This document shows positions 10,140 to 19,499 of a stretch of 35,761 nucleotides of DNA, piece after piece. The stretch covers positions 1 to 35,761 of the forward strand of contig JAUCBJ010000516.1 in the NCBI GenBank assembly GCA_032718475.1, in the 5' to 3' direction. Each line of letters starts with the position of its first letter. The stretch's first letter is position 1. The stretch is from Nemertoderma westbladi (Eukaryota > Xenacoelomorpha > Nemertodermatida > Nemertodermatidae). The notes below the pieces were generated by a model. The model worked only from the letters and a program-made list of their open reading frames with translations. It was not told where the DNA came from and made no database searches. Made by a program: the position numbers and the translations under genes.

Positions 10140-10375
10140 AGGGATAGCGGGGTAGCTCATTTGGTTGAGCGCCGGGCCTGCAATCTATTGGTTGTAGGTT
10201 CAGCCCCGCCAGGGTCCACTCAGCCTTTCATCCACTGGGGTCGATAAAATGAGTACCAGTTAAATAACTGGGAGCAAATCTTGGGATAGGAGTAGCGCCC
10301 ACCCCTACCCTCGGGTAACAGCTATCGAGAAAGGAGCCTTCGGGTCGCCTCCGGCTTGGGCCGACTGTTTGCTTG
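10140..10375 (+). mobile_element. Full-length tRNA-derived SINE with 11-bp target duplications
   Basis: The head (10147-10210) is tRNA-like: GCGGGG opens and CCCCGCC closes it, with an A box around TAGCTCATTTGG and a B box GGTTCAGCCCC. A central core follows, with TTTCATCCACTGGGGTCGAT and AAAATGAGTACCAGTTAAAT; it closely resembles the conserved core known from cephalopod and other invertebrate SINEs (my recall of the Ceph-type domain). The tail holds GCGCCCACCCCTACCCTCGGG and CTCCGGCTTGGGCCGAC. CAGTGCAAAGT occurs exactly at 10129-10139 and 10376-10386, the signature of LINE-mediated insertion. Pol III transcription from the internal boxes is expected for such elements. Confidence 0.9.
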
Positions 10376-10386
10376 CAGTGCAAAGT

Positions 10387-12150
10387 CCGCGTACTGACAG
10401 GTGCTTAAATGGGTATAATTCACCATTTTCAGTTTCTGCTGTTGATTCTCAGAAATATTTTTCGGTTTTCCTCATTATACTGAATGTAACGTTAATTGTA
10501 GGACTTCCTTTAGAAACCTTGCCAGGCAAGTTGATAAATAAAGTAGAGCAAGGCAAGTAGAGCGCGCTGTTTACAACGGAATACACCGAAATAATAGACA
10601 GCTCGCCAAGGCGGATAATGGAGAAATGGAATAATAAATAGGCATCGTTATCACTGATCGGGAATGAAACAAAATAATAGAGAATAAAGGGATTTGTATT
10701 AAAATGGTTTCGTGTTATATTCGTCCGTAATTTCGTATTTTACCATTGTGAACCAGAATTTAATCACCTGAGGAAAGCTTCCACTGGAAGTCCTACACTT
10801 TGTATCATTGTACGATTCCATTATTATTTTTGCTAGGAGAGTGATCCAACAGAGGCAACCTGAAGTCTAATCTCTTGGCCTTTACTCATAAGATAGCGCA
10901 TTAACTCACAAGGGACAATATTACTCTACTTGATACTGAATTCTTAGCTAAGTATTTCATTATTAAATAATTGGAGGTCCACCATGATTTGCAGTATCAT
11001 ACTAAGCAGGAAACTTTCAATTTCAAAGATAGGTGTTTTAGATTATTAACTTAGTTAGTATTTAATACACTACCCAACCAGTTGATAATTGGGCAGTTCT
11101 AAATGTTAAATAATATCTTATATTTATATAAACTAAACTTCCTCTTCCAGTGGCTGAAGATATAAATCCCCGTTGACCCGCCCAATCTCCATCTCTATTT
11201 CACAAAAGTCTGCCGAATGGCAAAATTTGGCCAACTAATTGTTTACCTAATGTTCTAATTACTACTTAATTCTAATTCAAAATTATAAATTGTTACTGAC
11301 CAATATATAACACGGTAAACGGCAAATTTACGACCAAAATGTAATTAAAAAATGAAACCTTTAAATGTGCCGCAGCATCAACAATAGGAGAAAAGGTGTG
11401 AAAATTCAAACATGTCCGCTGCAGTCGATTGGTTGGTTTTTACCACATTAAATTCTTGTAAGAAATACCAGAATATCACCCACTTCAATTCTTTCCCACT
11501 TTCTCAGAAGGCAGATCGGAATTCTTAACCATTTTAAGTCATACTGATTCACTCGATTGCAAGACAAATCAATAAATCAATATTCGTGCTTAATGAGGCA
11601 ACAGTATCAAATGTTGAATTAGTATTTCAGTTTCAAACTTAAAAAATAGGATTTTCCTTCAACCTGTGGTAAATAGATTCCCTAATCAATAATATAAGTT
11701 TCTGTAAATTGATTTGCTTCAGCCCAGTTGGTTGAAGTCCGTTTCTGCGGATTAATTCTGTCTCGAAAATTAATCCCAGTCTTAAAAAAATCCCCTTTTG
11801 TAATGTATTGTTTCAATTAGTGGAAGTTAATCTCGTCAATCCCACGCCACCAATACACCAAAGTAATCTGATACCAATAAGGCAAAACAACTCAATATAC
11901 CCATTACAATCCCTCTCATACCTTCGCTGGTATACAGACCTGGAGAGAAGTGCTGAAACGGATGGACAATGAGCATTCAGTCAATGTGGGTGGACAGTAA
12001 ATTAGAGTCGCATACAAAGGCATTATTCAAATAAATAAATCAAATTATGAATTTTTATATTTAAAATTAAAACTTTGTAGACTTTCGATTTGCATGGTTT
12101 GAACGGTTTTTCTTTCATCTCGAGATCTGAATGTGGAGCGAGTTACGAAG
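10387..12150. other. Long region with no recognised gene
   Basis: About 1.76 kb. A 63-codon frame at 10369-10560 overlaps the SINE edge and is probably chance. Otherwise AT-rich, with neither splice-like structure nor repeated blocks visible to me. It could be intergenic or intronic. Confidence 0.4.
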
Positions 12151-12239
12151 TAAGGCAGCCTTTAACTTTACCATTAACGAGTTGTTGTCTGTCGTCGTAA
12201 ATTATCATTTATATATATGATATATGAGGATGTAATATT

Positions 12240-12432
12240 GGCGACAGTTGATGTTATGGGTTCGTATTTAATTTGTCGATATTGGGTATAGAGATCATTC
12301 ATTGAGTGTATTTTTTACATCAAATATCACCTTCTTGTCTTAATGATGTATTTATTTGTCTTAGTTTAGTAGTTATTGGTTAGTACGTTGTCCGCAACGC
12401 AGTTGCGATAACATTATTGGTGTATTGGTGAG
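12240..12432 (+). repeat. Unidentified coding block, copy B, spacer part
   Basis: Homologous to the minus strand at about 4680-4560: GATCATTCATTGAGTGTA, TACATCAAATATCACC, GTTATTGGTTAGTACGTTGTC and GCGATAACATTATTGGT have clear counterparts in order. The match stops where the LINE begins (about 12430) and resumes at 14605 with GTTGTTATCCG (GTTGTTATCGG in copy A). Roughly 50-60 bp present in copy A at the break are missing here, perhaps deleted during the LINE insertion. Confidence 0.75.
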
Positions 12433-14062
12433 GTACATAGGAAGACCAGAAGGAAGTGTGAGATCCAGCTTCACACTACAGCTGAGCAACAGGTATGAGG
12501 CTCTTGCCTCTGAGGCGGCAGATCACTGTGAGGGCTATACTGCCTTTACAGAAGCAGTTAAGTTAGCAGCTGCAGAAACAGTTCCTGTATACCCTCGAAA
12601 CAGGAAAAGGGCCCCCTGGACTGACAACAAAATTCAAAAGTGCCGAAATGACCTTCATAAGGCGCAGAAAGACTCCCGACTCAAACAGACTACAGCGGCC
12701 AAGAATGCAGTTAAGGCTGCATCTAGGTCCCTGAACAGGCAGTACTCTGTTAATCTACAGGAGCTAATAAGCCAACAGGTTGATGCCATCAATGATGCTG
12801 ACGACAGCAGGCAATCATCCCAGGCATGGAAATCGATCAATCTGCTTACTGGGCGGAAAAGCCAACCAACCACCAAGGTTAAGGCTGAATCACCAGCCGA
12901 TCGCCTCAATGGTTGGAAAGCCCACTTTGAAAAGCTCCTCAATGATGACAGGGTATTGCCTGATAACTTTATAGAAGTAAAGGTGTCTGAGTCTGTACTC
13001 CCAGATATTCCCATTGGCGATATCTCCTTTGCAGAAGTGAAGGCTGCTGCAAAGAGCATTAAGACCAATCGTGCCAGTGGAGTAGATGGTGTTCCCCCTG
13101 AGGTCTTTAAAATACCTGAGTGTTTAAAGCTCATCTATCCCATCATAGTAGACATGTACCGTACAACAAGAGTCCCACAAGAAATGAAAACAAATAAGTT
13201 GGTGCCAGTTCCCAAGAAGGGTAACCTAACACTCTATGGTTCTTTTCGGGGAATCTCATTGATCTCGATTGCTGCAAAGCTATACAATAGGATTCTATTA
13301 AATCGCATCAGGGATCCCATTGAGAGACTGCTCCGTGGAAATCAGAATGGGTTCCGTAAAGGTCGTGGGACCATGGAGCCCATTTTGGCACTTAGAAGGA
13401 TAATTGAAGAATTATCAAAAAAGAAAGACAGGCATCTGGCTGTTATCTTTGTTGACTTCTTCAAGGCCTTTGATTCAGTCTCTCGCTCACGTATGTTCAG
13501 CATACTTTCATTATATGGGATTCCTGATGAAATTATTGCAGCAATCAGATCAGTATACGATGGTTCGACAACATTTGTGTCTACTGTTGACGGTGACACA
13601 GAACCATTTGAAGTGTTATGGGGCGTCCTCCAAGGAGACACACTTGCACCATTCTTGTTCATTATTGTGGTTGACTATGTTCTACGCATGTCCTTAGATC
13701 ATCATAATGATGATGGGGTGATGATAACTCCACCTACTGGCTCCAGAAGTCGAGGAAATCCTGCCAAGTACCTAACTGATCTAGACTTTGCTGATGACTT
13801 AGGAGTACTCTCAGAATCATTAGAGGGAGCCCAACGGCTCCTCAGCTCATTAGAACATGCTGCTTCTAGTGTTGGTCTTTTTATTAACTCCAGAAAGACC
13901 AAAATCCTGACAGTTAACTTTGAAAGTCCTCAGCAAGTCTCTGATCGGATGAGCATAAGCTCAAAGGATGGTATGCTTGAGCATGTGGACGACTTCTGTT
14001 ACCTGGGATCATGGATCCGGAAGTCCTTCGAATACGTAAGGGAAAGGCATGGGCAGCCTTGA
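12425..14062 (+). pseudogene. LINE copy 2 reverse transcriptase ORF (545 codons, open at 5' side)
   Basis: The frame opens at a TTG near the insertion boundary, not at a genuine start; the real protein would begin with an APE-type endonuclease, which is absent. Residues 1-170 are the EN-RT linker (APWTDNKIQKCRNDLHKAQ near 63). RT spans about 185-500: SGVDGVPPEVF (218-228), PVPKKGN (261), the first catalytic aspartate in VDFFKAFDS (D344), GVLQGDTLAPFLF (400-412), FADD with both catalytic aspartates (D457, D458) and GLFINSRKTK (484-493). It terminates after CYLGSWIRKS because of the 10-bp deletion. All RT catalytic residues are present. Activity would require the upstream endonuclease and a repaired frame. 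Confidence 0.95.
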
Positions 14063-14603
14063 ATAGGCTTTCCAGGATTTGGAAGTCACCGAGAATTAAT
14101 CGGAAACTTAAGGTCCGATTATTTAGAGCAGCAGTAGTTCCAGTACTCCTCTATAGGAGTCCATGCTGGGCTCTAACTGCTGAGGACACCAAATCTCTGG
14201 ATGGCACATTCACAAGAATGCTACGCCGGGTTCATTGTGTCAAGTACAATGCACACATCTCCAACCAGACACTATATAACATTGGAGGTGTCTCATTGGT
14301 TCCCCCAAGCTTGACACTAGAACAAAATCGCCTCCGCTTTGCAGGACATTGCTTTCGCCGTGAGGACCAGCCAGTGCATAATCTTGTACTTTGGCAGCCT
14401 CATGGAGTGAATAAGCATGGTGGACAGCCCATGACTTTCTTGAGACGCATCTTAAAGGACACTGGTCTTAAAGATGCGGATAATCTAGCAAATGTCATGG
14501 GTGATAGGGAGTTGTGGCGGTGCAATTTTGTTGACAAGCCGGCACAGCATTCTTAAAAATGCAGCTGCAATGCAGCATGCCGATCCTAGTAGTAGTAGTA
14601 GTG
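12433..14603 (+). mobile_element. LINE copy 2: longest copy, EN domain missing, one 10-bp deletion
   Basis: An APE-type non-LTR retrotransposon lacking its 5' part, including the endonuclease. It has a complete RT and C-terminal arm. Against copies 1, 3 and 4 it lacks 10 bases after CGGAAGTC (near 14028; AGGTGAGGAC in copies 1 and 4), which shifts the frame, so the product would be split into 12425-14062 and 14011-14556. The 3' end is CCGATCC followed by (TAG)4-5, the same short tandem tail as other copies. It is inserted in the unidentified coding block (copy B). Confidence 0.95.
14011..14556 (+). pseudogene. LINE copy 2 C-terminal segment (frameshifted)
   Basis: Continues the protein in the next frame from RIRKGKAWAALNRLSRIWK. 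It contains KLKVRLFRAAVVPVLLY, LDGTFTRMLRRVHCVKYNAH, FAGHCFRRED and GGQPMTFLRRIL and ends FVDKPAQHS. LLYRSPCWAL replaces the LLYGSPCWAL of the sister copies. The YGSPCW-type segment is widely seen after the RT of such LINEs. The ATG at 14011 is incidental. Confidence 0.92.
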
Positions 14604-14604
14604 T

Positions 14605-14760
14605 TGTTATCCGAAACAATATGAATCGCAAGTCACAGAACATTCTTATTCACGACACTTCCTCTGTCCATTCAACAGCAGGTACCCTGGCTAAACTTGG
14701 AGTGCAAGTTAGTCGGGCGGTAGATATTCAACTAGAGAAACACTCGGGAATCCGACTATA
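14605..14760 (+). repeat. Unidentified coding block, copy B, gene Y part
   Basis: After the LINE tail the sequence resumes homology to copy A (minus strand, about 4515-4350). The readable frame gives ILIHDTSSVHSTAG and later VDIQLEKHSGIRL and then stops at 14761. The corresponding copy A words are FFVYDTPLGS and VDIQLEIHSG. Beyond 14760 I see no further match, so this copy is truncated. Confidence 0.7.
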
Positions 14761-14770
14761 ACTATTTCAC

Positions 14771-14830
14771 ATTTCTAAATATTACAAAAATGAAATTAAA
14801 TATTTCTAAATATTACAAAAATGAAATGAA
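14771..14830. repeat. 31-bp tandem duplication
   Basis: ATTTCTAAATATTACAAAA followed by ATGAAATTAAAT occurs at 14771-14801 and again from 14802. About two copies. Confidence 0.85.
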
Positions 14831-14937
14831 ATAACCCGACGCGTTATCCACTACGCCAATTTGGTTCAAGATGAAAGAAAGTCGAAATAAATTAACATTT
14901 CATGTTAATAGGATGTTCTAGAATGTTTAAGGTTATA

Positions 14938-15041
14938 ATTACAAATAATTACCAACAAATAAAATAAATTAGATTCGCCATTGTTCATAATTAACACTTT
15001 AAATCTTTTACGGCCCTACCTAGATTTGTTATTTCCCTCGC
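14938..15041. repeat. Dispersed repeat, copy 2
   Basis: Partner of 9071-9175 in the same orientation, about 75-80% alike by eye. Confidence 0.6.
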
Positions 15042-15750
15042 TTTATGAACAATGACGTATATAGTAATTATCAATTTATTACTTTTCCATGTTGATTTGC
15101 GGTTCTAAGTGAGTGACATTTTCATCTTCTAGGTTTGCGAGATTTTTATTATTTATCAATTTCTTACATCAATCCGTAAGAGTCAAAACGACTCAAAACT
15201 TCAATGGTATCCATGTCGTTTGTCGTTTTTCTCATTAATTTCTCCCTCCTTGTGAAATCGGACAAATCTTCAGTGGCGGTTGGAGCAGTGGCGGTGAATA
15301 AAACATTGGAAAAGCAATTTAATATGTTTTATGTTACGCTGTGTTAATTTATTCTAATGAGATGTAGGTCATGAATTGTAATTGAATCACCGTGTTACTG
15401 TGACTTTGAATTTATATGTGGTAAGCCTATAATCCCAACATTTTCGGACTTTAATTTTGTACATTTGGAATCCTGAATCCGAATCGAATACATCAGGTAC
15501 TTATAGTTAGTTATTTGGATACTGAATTGGAGTATTATAGATGTATAAATTCTCGTTCTGGAAAAGGAACATAATATATTAAAAGTTCATTTTCAAATAT
15601 CGATGAAATACACCATGTTCTGGAATATAGTGGCGTAGTGGCGTAATTCAGTGACACGGACCCCCCCCCCCTAATTTTTCTAAAAATCTTAATGAGATTG
15701 CATGAAATTTGAAACAGAGATAGTTTCACCTACCGACCACTGACTGGGTG
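15042..15750. other. No gene seen; C11 run
   Basis: AT-rich with a C11 homopolymer at 15661-15671 and a small GTGGCGTA direct duplication just before it (about 15629-15645). A 64-codon minus-strand frame across this region has no recognisable motif. Confidence 0.4.
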
Positions 15751-15752
15751 AG

Positions 15753-16156
15753 CCAGAATTTTTATTTTTGCTTTCAATATTTATTTTTAGCTACAAGCGT
15801 TTGAAAAAAGTGTCTCGGCGATATTACACCAGTTATACTGCAATCATTCTTCAACCTTATAGTGATTTGATGGTACCAATAGAAAGCTGACCGTGCAAGG
15901 ATTCCAAATATGTAAAATATTTTCATTTAGTTGGGAAATAGCTGAGATATGGGCATTCGAATTTTGCATGTATTTGCCACCACTGCTGCAGGTCATTTAT
16001 TCATGACTTTCCAACAATGCATTGATCGTTGCCCAGCTACTTATGAGATAAAAAATGTCCCTGAATATTGTTAATTTATTAATTAGAATAAATGTCCTGT
16101 CATGGCAATGGCCACTTTTTTCAAGCGCTTGTAGCTAAAGATTGAAAGCAAAAATG
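15753..16156. mobile_element. Fold-back (MITE-like) element with inverted repeats of about 45-60 bp
   Basis: Left arm 15753-15812 (CCAGAATTTTTATTTTTGCT, CAATATTTATTTTTAGCTAC, AAGCGTTTGAAAAAAGTG) is mirrored by the right arm 16113-16156, with about 85% pairing and a small insertion on the left. The loop is about 300 bp and non-coding. The outer limits and any target duplication are unclear. Confidence 0.65.
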
Positions 16157-16159
16157 AAA

Positions 16160-16815
16160 CTTCTGGAAATATAATTTATTTCAGAAGTCATAAGAAGGGA
16201 ATCATTAATAATTACCTTCCTTAGTAATAATATGTAATTTTCATTGCATGTGATACAGTAGATTATAAAAACAGCAGCAAAATACAATAATTTCTTTAAA
16301 TTAGCAATGTTTAACTTTCCCCATTATTTCCTTAGGCATCATAGGCGCAGCCTTACTGTTATGGGGTGGATCAATGATTGCAAATAGTTTCCGTTGTCAT
16401 TGTTTTTGCCGTAGTCGTTGCTATTCCCGTTGTTGTCGCCATTGTTATTGTTGTTGTTGTTGTCATTATTGTCACCATTGTTTTACTTTGACATGCTAAG
16501 TACTATGTGTGACTTAAAGTTGTGAAGATGATAATTGACATCTAGGCATAAAAGGGACCAAATGTTTGACAGACTTTCACAATCCATAAGTTCAACAGAC
16601 TCGTCAGTCTTCGGCTAGGGTGCTAAATGACTAAATCTGAAAATTCTACCATTTCTTACTTATAATCTATTAAAGCTAGAACTTGACAGATATGCACTAG
16701 ACTAGTAGCTGTATCTTTTTATGAGGGCTAATCCATTTAGAGTTCTCCTGTCTGCCACAAGAAGTTGAATGTTGGCAGCTATATAGAAACGCACAGTTCG
16801 CATCTTTTTGGAGAC
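16160..16815. other. No gene seen; GTT-rich microsatellite
   Basis: A degenerate (GTT)n/(ATT)n tract lies at about 16395-16485. No credible ORF. Confidence 0.5.
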
Positions 16816-16817
16816 GC

Positions 16818-17130
16818 TATTCAATGAACAGTTCTTCATCTACTCAATGAACAGTTCTTCATCTACTCAATGAACAGTTCTTAATCTACTCAATGAACAG
16901 TTCTACTCAATGAACAGTTCTTCATCTACTCAATGAACAGTTCTTCATCTACTCAATGAACAGTTCTTCATCTACTCAATGAACAGTTCTTCATCTACTC
17001 AATGAACAGTTCTTCATCTACTCAATGAACAGTTCTTCATCTACTCAATGAACAGTTCTTCATCTACTCAATGAACAGTTCTTCATCTACTCAATGAACA
17101 GTTCTTCATCTACTCAATGAACAGTTCTTC
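16818..17130. repeat. 23-bp minisatellite, about 14 copies
   Basis: The unit is TACTCAATGAACAGTTC followed by TTCATC. Nearly all copies are identical; one copy at about 16892-16905 is shortened (TTCATC lost) and one has TTAATC. The near identity points to recent expansion. Confidence 0.97.
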
Positions 17131-17650
17131 AGTCTGCTGGTAGATGGTAAAATTGATGAGGTAAATCTGCTCATTATTGATAAATAAATGTATCTTACGC
17201 TATTCTCGAAGGCCCCTTTCGTGCAATGCTTGCTTTATTCGTTTCAGGTTTGCACATAGGAAGACGTGTGGGGGAAGCAAGCAGTAGACGACTATTCCTT
17301 GAGAGAAGTCATTAACTTCGGTTTTTCCTGCTCCCTTTTCAAAGTAACAATAAATTTCAATAAAATGTGGTAACTGCAGTGTAGTGCAATCAGTATTGTA
17401 ATTATGTGAGGTTGTTACAAACTTTGAAGTTAAGTACTAATAAAGGAATGTGATATAGTGCAAACCCCAAAGTAAATAAGTTCGCCAAAGGAGGTAACAA
17501 AAAATGATAAATTAAAATCGAATATAAATATCACCTGATATTAATTATGGCAACGCCAGCTAATAGTTTGGGCTTTCCCAGGATACCTTGTTGAATGTTT
17601 AACAACTTGTTCTGGAGCTGGAGCTAAAAGTGGAAGATAAATCAGACGGT
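17131..17650. other. No recognisable feature
   Basis: About 520 bp between two minisatellites, AT-rich, no supported coding sequence. Confidence 0.45.
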
Positions 17651-18700
17651 GAGAGGTGCCCGCTCCTTTTGGTTCCCATTGAGAGGTGCCCGCTCCGTTT
17701 GGTTTCCAGTGAGAGGTGCCCACTCCGTTTGGTTCCCAGTGAGAGGTGCCCGCTCCGTTTGGTTCCCATTGAGAGGTGCCCGCTCCGTTTGGTTCCCAGT
17801 GAGAGGTGCCCGCTCCGTTTGATTCCCATTGAGAGGTGCCTGCTCCATTTGGTTCCCAGTGAGAGGTGCCCGCTCCTTTTGGTTCCCATTGAGAGGTGCC
17901 CGCGCCGTTTGGTTCCCAGTGAGAGGTGCCTGCTCCGTTTGGTTCCCTGTGAGGGGTGCCTGCTCCGTTTGGTTCCTATTGAGTGGTGCCCGCTCCGTTT
18001 GGTTTCCAGTGAGAGGTGCCCGCTCCGTTTGGTTCCCAGTGAGAGGTGCCTGCTCCGTTTGGTTCTCAGTGAGAGGTGCCCGCTCCGTTTGATTCCCAGT
18101 GAGAGGTGCCCACTCCGTTTGGTTCCCAGTGAGAGGTGCCCGCTCCGTTTGGTTCCCATTGAGAGGTGCCCGCTCCGTTTGGTTCCCAGTGAGAGGTGCC
18201 CGCTCCGTTTGATTCCCATTGAGAGGTGCCTGCTCCATTTGGTTCCCAGTGAGAGGTGCCCGCTCCTTTTGGTTCCCATTGAGAGGTGCCCGCGCCGTTT
18301 GGTTCCCAGTGAGAGGTGCCTGCTCCGTTTGGTTCCCAGTGAGGGGTGCCTGCTCCGTTTGGTTCCTATTGAGTGGTGCCCGCTCCTTTTGGTTCCCAGT
18401 GAGAGGTGCCCGCTCCGTTTGGTTCCCAGTGAGAGGTGCCTGCTCCATTTGGTTCCCAGTGAGAGGTGCCCGCTCCGTTTGATTCCCAGTGAGAGGTGCC
18501 CACTCCGTTTGGTTCCTATTGAGTGGTGCCCGCTCCGTTTGGTTCCCAGTGAGAGGTGCCCACTCCGTTTGGTTCCCAGTGAGAGGTGCCCATTCCGTTT
18601 GGTTCCCAGTGACAGGTGCCTGCTCCGTTTGGTTCCCAGTAAGAGGTGCCCGCTCCCTTTGGTTCCTAGTGAGAGGTGTCCGCTCCGTTTGGTTCCCGGT
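17651..18700. repeat. 30-bp minisatellite, exactly 35 units, with 390-bp higher-order repeats
   Basis: Every unit is 30 bp: GAGAGGTGCCCGCTCCGTTT followed by GGTTCCCAGT or a close variant. The array is 1,050 bp with no length change in any unit. The pattern of variants (GATTCCCATT, TGCTCCATTT, CGCGCCGTTT, GAGGGGTGCC, GAGTGGTGCC in that order) recurs at a distance of 390 bp, i.e. 13 units: 17711-18100 against 18101-18490. Single units of the same motif start the duplicated unit at 22848 and 25786. Long frames in several directions follow from the unit length being a multiple of three, and I do not treat them as genes. Confidence 0.97.
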
Positions 18701-18772
18701 TATAATGTTCTTAATCTCCGGATATATAATCGGCAGATATAGCATTACATATAATCGGCAGATATACATATA
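18701..18772. repeat. Spacer with doubled ATATAATCGGCAGATATA
   Basis: Joins the 30-bp array to the LTR-like repeat. The 18-bp word occurs at 18723-18740 and, with slight change, 18749-18766. Confidence 0.6.
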
Positions 18773-18939
18773 ATCGTGAGTCAACAGTACAGCAGTATTC
18801 CCTAAATGCTGCACTGCAGTGGTTCCGGTATGTGAACTATAATCCTTAAAGTAATACCTCACTAGTCCCCTAGGGTATATCTCCCCATCCTCCTTTCAGT
18901 TTTGAATCTCCCTCCACCTGTATATTCTACAACACTATA
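18773..18939 (-). repeat. 3' LTR-like repeat of the Ty3/Gypsy element
   Basis: About 97% identical to 22681-22847 (roughly five differences), in the same orientation, at the other end of the retroelement. Read on the minus strand, the proposed LTR starts TGTTGTAGAATATACAGG at 18934, directly after a purine-rich stretch (GGAAGGGAGAGATATAG) suitable as a polypurine tract. It is short for an LTR but short LTRs are known in the mag lineage. The end cannot be fixed because a clear CA and target duplication are not visible. Confidence 0.8.
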
Positions 18940-19117
18940 TCTCTCCCTTCCTTTTTTTTTTACTTCGATTCTCCCTGCAAAAATCTAAGTTCATGAACAG
19001 TTAGCACCATCTTATAGTCTATTTCGACTGGATTGTAAATTTACTAGGGTTTCTTCTGTTTTGTTGTCAGTATATTCTCAGCCGATAGATTGCACCAAGA
19101 TCCACCGCTTGAACCCA

Positions 19118-19438
19118 TTAGCGGTTGTTTGAGTGGAGGTCCATGGCACTCAACTGTTGATGACTACCATTTTTTCGTGATTCTCCATTGTCTCTGGGCC
19201 GAATAGTGCTATGGTCATTAGCGATGTCGGCTCCTGCTCCTTTTTCTTCTTCCAGACCAATTTCTTCACGCTGCTCCAACTCATCCTCTCGTTGGATTCC
19301 TGTCTTTTCAGTTTCCTTGTTGGAAATGGTCCCATAATCTATCTCTTCCTCTTGTCTTGGTATTGTACCCCCTTGTATTGGAACTTTCTGACAGCAGTAA
19401 GAATTCTCATGATCGTCTTGTCCAAATAGCATTTCCAT
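19118..19438 (-). pseudogene. C-terminal tail of the Ty3/Gypsy pol, frameshifted
   Basis: A 106-codon glutamate-rich frame after the integrase. DNA just upstream (19500-19440) encodes, in another frame, NKFSTPYSSDIYTV, a segment typical of the integrase C-terminal region in mag-type elements, so one or two frameshifts separate it from the main pol frame. The rest (REDELEQREEIGLEEEKG) is a charged tail. Confidence 0.6.
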
Positions 19439-19499
19439 TACACCTTATAACTGTATATATATCACTGCTATAAGGAGTACTGAACTTGTTCACCTTCTT

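Noticed and set aside
12655-13134. Antisense frame of 159 codons inside LINE copy 2
   Set aside because: Opposite-strand shadow of the well-supported RT frame.
16818-17130. CRISPR-like array
   Set aside because: The 23-bp units are contiguous with no unique spacers, and the setting is animal DNA; it is a minisatellite.
17630-18742. Long plus-strand frame (370 codons, CPLRLVPSER repeats) and overlapping minus-strand frames across the 30-bp array
   Set aside because: The unit length is a multiple of three and lacks stops in several frames, so long frames arise automatically. No start context or non-repeat domain supports a gene.
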